From: Elysia chlorotica
Lineage: Eukaryota; Mollusca; Gastropoda; Plakobranchidae
Assembly: GCA_003991915.1 (NCBI GenBank)
Contig: RQTK01000015.1
Span: 1,111,304-1,175,303 of the forward strand
DNA length: 64,000 nucleotides
Direction of reading: 5' to 3'
In this document: positions 61,801-64,000 of the stretch, piece by piece
Position numbering within the stretch: position 1 is the stretch's first letter
Layout of the letters: the number at the start of each line of letters is the position of its first letter
Translations under genes and position numbers: made by a program
The notes under the pieces: generated by a model
What the model saw: only the letters and a program-made list of their open reading frames with translations
What the model was told of the DNA's origin: nothing
Database searches by the model: none

Positions 61801-63858
61801 GGATTGAAAAAATATTTAATACAAACAAAATGTATCTCATGTAAAAAAAAATTTCAAACGCTTAAAAAAAACAACATCAGAAAGTCTTTAGGTAGTATCT
61901 CAAGAATCAAAATCTGTGAATGTTGTAAAATTTTCAATGAACTCAAGAATGTCTTAAAACATGTAGTACACTCAAACCTAAAATATGAGACTGGAAAGAC
62001 ATCAAGCTTGAAATGTCATCTGGTAGACATTACGGAGACACAAATAAACTTTCCCTCTACCCATAGTGTTACGGGCCTTAATTTTATCACTTTTTAAGAA
62101 AAATAAGAAATTTTTTTAATGGAGATAAAGGCAATATTATAAAGATAGAATTGATAGAATATGCAAAGGAGAGAAAGAGGTATTGATGTAATAATTGTTT
62201 ATTATTGTAAATATCCAAGAGGAAGGAGTATTACAATTTTGTTTGTTTATTCATGTTCTGTCTTGATTATTTTATCTACTCACTTGCACAGTCAGATAAA
62301 ATATCTGGCAAAAGTAGACATTCTTTGAATATATGGCTCACAATTCAAATAGGTTACACATCATCTGATTAACAAGTGATTTAAGTATGGTGTAATCAAA
62401 CTTGTTTTATTATAAGAGGTGCACCACACAAAGCTTAATGAACTTGTATTATTTATTTGGTTTGAATAATATGCAAGTCACTCATGAAGTCATATAGCTG
62501 TGATACCCTGTATAATTATGCACTGTAAAATTTGATATAAACGATATTGTAAAAAAAAATCACAAAAGCTGAGGCTAACTTGCTCTCCTTGCCAATGCTT
62601 TTCTCATAAGAGCAATTCTTGTGAATAAATCTAAACGCTGAGTGTCTTTTAAAAGTGGGAAAAAGTCAAGGATGTAAAATTTATTAATAGCATGCAAAAT
62701 AAAAAAAATTTTAATGTAAAAATAAGGATGATATTCAGAACAATAATAAAAAAAATATCGCCTTGATAGCAGCATTGTTGAAAGTGTCTCAAAGACAACC
62801 CGAATTAAAATTTATAAAAAAAATTTTAAGTCACCAACTCAAAATTCATCACACATATCAACCCAGCTAGCATAATTACTTAAGATATGACTACACTTAA
62901 TTCCTAAAAATCATACTGCAAAGCCGTTAACATGTAGAATCTGCATTCCAAACATCGTATGATAAAACAAAATTGAATCCATGTAACAGCTTGCTATCCT
63001 TATAACACAAAATCAGCCACAAATCTGAAATTCATTACAAGCAAAAGAGATTAATTGAACAGCTAATTTATTATTAACACAAAAAAAAAAAGAATCTGAA
63101 GCATTTTGATGTCTGCATCAACCCTAGTAAGCCACACTAAATAAAGTACAGAGAAACATTAATTCAGCCACTCTTACCTAGCCTCCTACTGCCGTCATTG
63201 ATGTGCTCTGTAGAGCCAGAACCCTGGGAGGAGTTGTCCAACCCCTCATGGAGATTGTTCCGGCTTTTACTTCGTCTCGGACCCTAAAACAAAAAAATAT
63301 CCATGGTCAACAGTAATGATTAATCTAATTCAAAGATTTCCAAAAATTTAGTTTTGTGATAGAATTTATAAGAGATTCTAAACTACAATTATATGTATAA
63401 ATCAAAGATTTCCAAAAATTTATTTTGGTTGGTTTTTCTTTAACAACCTCTGGAGAGATGTTTTTGGCTATCATAGAATTTACAAGAGATTCTAAACTAC
63501 AATTTATGTGTACGTCAAATCAAGTGTCTGATTGTAGGCTATACCATCAGATTACTCATCCCTTGTTTTTTCAGGGGGGAAAAAGGCAAAAGATTACCAA
63601 GAAATGACCATTTTAAGCAATAATTCAAGAAGAGAAGAGAGCCACAACTGATTACATTAACAAATAATCTTTCCCTTGACATGTAAACATATCGAAATAA
63701 CTTCACAAAAGAAATATACAGTATATTAAAGTTAATCATTTTGACATGTTGCCAATATTAAAGGGTAAGATTAAAAGTCTTTTACTAGTGTTACTGAATA
63801 CCCTACCCTAGATATGATTCCTCTGGCTTTGCGGGCAATCAATGCTCCAAGTCCTTTC
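52977..63858 (-). CDS. CCDC88: CCDC88 (Girdin/Daple) family scaffold gene, 3' portion
   Basis: Six exons on the minus strand join in one frame (63858-63807, 63283-63178, 60941-60807, 58693-58634, 58166-58000, 55868-52977), each with an AG acceptor, a GT donor (the last exon ends in a stop) and compatible phases, giving about 1,136 residues. The hook domain and long coiled coil typical of the family must lie beyond position 64,000. Two family hallmarks are visible: a GBA motif (core LTLDQFL) and the C-terminus YGCV, matching the Gly-Cys-Val PDZ ligand known for Daple. Known Girdin and Daple proteins activate Galpha-i through the GBA motif, and Daple binds the Dishevelled PDZ domain through its tail, linking Wnt receptors to G proteins, Rac and the actin cytoskeleton. 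The function here is inferred from those motifs. Exon joins were derived by eye, not from transcripts. Whether this is a single ancestral homologue or a true Daple orthologue cannot be decided here. Confidence 0.82.
56013..56192 (+). mobile_element. Short SINE-like insertion in the intron of unit A
   Basis: The sequence is absent from the matching intron of unit B and is flanked by a 7-bp direct repeat cttggca (56,006-56,012 and 56,186-56,192). It ends in a (actc)n tail after ccgtgctgacatgccgtaaaagaaa, which looks like the end of a tRNA-derived SINE. No full tRNA-like head is clear. The presence/absence contrast makes this a well-bounded insertion. Confidence 0.65.
56255..57415 (-). CDS. Duplicated partial copy of the last exon (alternative terminal exon or non-functional copy)
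   Basis: The frame from acceptor TTGCTTTCTAG|GCACG at 57,415 is nearly identical to the first third of the true last exon and opens with the same ARRRTSNDSESRG. It stays open through LNVT at 56,312, where similarity ends. It then reads YYFCKQKKKGKRRKIFFS and a stop at 56,255. Amino-acid differences from the main copy are few (for example FAND/FTND, SMPKPDV/STPKPDI, TALS/TAPS, HSH/HNH, and a longer Asn run). AATAAA occurs at 56,232-56,227 and 56,226-56,221, just past the stop. A GT donor at 56,301 would enter the next copy out of frame and stop at once. It could be an alternative end lacking the PDZ ligand, a skipped relic, or a misassembled allele. Confidence 0.55.
   Translation of the reverse strand, partial: ARRRTSNDSESRGSDNSNNSNSRRKSSGIHQTQPHLDLLDTASPSTSLLSPASSNFPHERSGSRMSGESGTGGGNDNSSLSSAGGGGNFTNDVFTSTPKPDIINRSSSSSSVIHTTPAFETSNASTNNSTPSSANSLRPSVEPGVGNGGGQYLSHKRLSGGDDWRSSSQESSPYASTTRMNIYAAPASSSSPRDPAGVPSSSSMPNSYTAPSLSSHLHNNHNHNHSLYPTQVQAGNLNVNNCNRKNNPNFERELPPAPTDPPPPIPAAERLDRLTMLASSSRDPPGHAQIGNHQAWSRSNREDEVVMRRPGPADFGRRTSQGPLDRHHSNNNNSNNNNNNNNNSGGGGLLPDQLQPPVPRSQPPLNVTYYFCKQKKKGKRRKIFFS
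58000..58166 (-). CDS. CCDC88: CCDC88-like exon carrying the GBA (Galpha-i activating) motif
   Basis: A 167-nt exon with acceptor TTCCTCCCCAAAG and donor ACGGG|GTAGGT, entering two bases before a codon end and leaving at a codon boundary. Residues SPGSEMLTLDQFLKEANKSP lie at 58,015-58,074; the core LTLDQFL is at 58,036-58,056, with its Phe codon at 58,039-58,041. In Girdin and Daple this motif fits the consensus hydrophobic-Thr-hydrophobic-x-(D/E/Q)-Phe-hydrophobic region that binds Galpha-i and speeds nucleotide exchange, and the Phe is essential. Upstream lies a basic GKRSTTPGLGRRTPGR stretch. The phase-0 donor can join either copy of the duplicated next exon (57,415 or 55,868). Confidence 0.88.
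58634..58693 (-). CDS. CCDC88: CCDC88-like 60-nt micro-exon
   Basis: A 60-nt exon with acceptor CTTCATTTTCAG and donor CCTG|GTAAAT. It enters two bases before a codon end and leaves after one base, so it is phase-symmetric and could be skipped without a frameshift. It encodes AKSTENLHNAFSGDSHLLP between the Ser-rich exon and the GBA exon. It was found from splice sites and phase rather than from a long open frame. Confidence 0.72.
58694..60806. other. Intron of the CCDC88-like gene
   Basis: AT-rich, without SINEs or long microsatellites. A Lys/Glu-rich plus-strand frame (60,049-60,363) is a chance product of purine-rich sequence. Confidence 0.6.
60807..60941 (-). CDS. CCDC88: CCDC88-like exon, Ser/Thr-rich linker
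   Basis: A 135-nt exon with acceptor CACATTTGCAG and donor CAGAG|GTAGCC. The open frame runs past both borders, but only these borders give phases that fit the flanking exons (enter after one base, leave after one base). It encodes KRTDNRRASSIEETPK and then a Ser-rich stretch ending NEKPVLR. Positions 60,574-60,806 and 60,942-61,005 of the same open frame are therefore read as intron. Confidence 0.75.
60942..63177. other. Intron of the CCDC88-like gene
   Basis: AT-rich and repeat-poor. A Lys/Cys-containing plus-strand frame of 97 codons (61,804-62,097) has two CxxC pairs but no recognisable family, and I treat it as chance. Confidence 0.6.
63178..63283 (-). CDS. CCDC88: CCDC88-like exon, Arg/Ser-rich linker
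   Basis: A 106-nt exon with acceptor TTTTGTTTTAG and donor CTAG|GTAAGA, a strong consensus donor. It starts at a codon boundary and ends one base into the next codon. It encodes 35 residues beginning GPRRSKSRNNLHEGLDN and ending INDGSRRL. The Arg/Ser-rich stretch is hydrophilic and likely disordered. Phases match both neighbours exactly. Confidence 0.75.
63807..63858 (-). CDS. CCDC88: CCDC88-like exon (first visible), basic linker
   Basis: A 52-nt exon with acceptor TTTTTGCAG and donor AGG|GTAGGG. It starts with one base completing a codon, so the unseen upstream exon ends with two bases of a codon, and it ends at a codon boundary. It encodes KGLGALIARKARGIISR, a short basic segment that continues directly into the next exon. 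I place it after the coiled-coil region by its order relative to the GBA exon. No further exon is obvious between 63,859 and the window edge. Confidence 0.68.
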
Positions 63859-64000
63859 CTGCAAAAATAAAAAGAAGACATTTACTTAGCTTGGAGATAT
63901 TTGTGATTTGAGTAGTAAGATAAGCTTCCTTCTTATTTAAAATTGTTCATTTACAATAACATATTATGAATTTTCTACCAACCCAAACAAGTAACTGAAC

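Noticed and set aside
61804..62097. Small CxxC protein on the plus strand
   Set aside because: It lies inside an intron of the minus-strand gene, is Lys/Asn-rich from AT bias, and no zinc-finger spacing fits.

Overview
The window is eukaryotic, most likely from a mollusc and probably a gastropod. The support is indirect: introns with GT-AG borders, a very high load of (CT)n, (ACAG)n and (CTAT)n microsatellites, and many copies of one tRNA-headed SINE family, with a metazoan signalling gene at the right end. I cannot name the species.

Positions 1 to about 47,300 show no supportable protein-coding gene. They hold simple repeats, more than 20 SINE copies or fragments in both orientations, two palindromic (foldback) structures, a giant TAG/CTA inverted repeat, a degenerate 25-bp minisatellite, several duplicated blocks, one decayed LINE reverse-transcriptase C-terminus and one 16-N assembly gap. 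Short open frames here are translations of repeats. Two SINE insertions keep perfect 13-bp target-site duplications, so the family moved by LINE-type retroposition.

From about 47,300 the character changes: long CT tracts and recognisable copies of the main SINE family disappear. The minus strand then carries the 3' end of one gene, with its 5' part beyond the right edge. Six joined exons run from 63,858 down to a stop at 52,977 with matching splice phases and encode about 1,136 residues. A Galpha-binding-and-activating (GBA) motif (LTLDQFL core) and a C-terminal Tyr-Gly-Cys-Val PDZ ligand identify it as a CCDC88 (Girdin/Daple) homologue, closest in its ending to Daple, a Dishevelled- and G-protein-binding scaffold. 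The last exon is a single 963-codon, low-complexity, Ser/Pro/Asn/Gln-rich block.

The most notable observation is a tandem duplication of the first third of that last exon together with its upstream intron (54,780-56,311 and 56,312 to about 57,690). The extra copy has an intact acceptor and open frame, but instead of continuing it runs into intron sequence. There it would add an 18-residue basic tail, a stop and two AATAAA signals. It could be an alternative terminal exon making a form with the GBA motif but no PDZ ligand, or an assembly or haplotype artefact. No clearly new biological system is visible otherwise; the rest is repeat biology.
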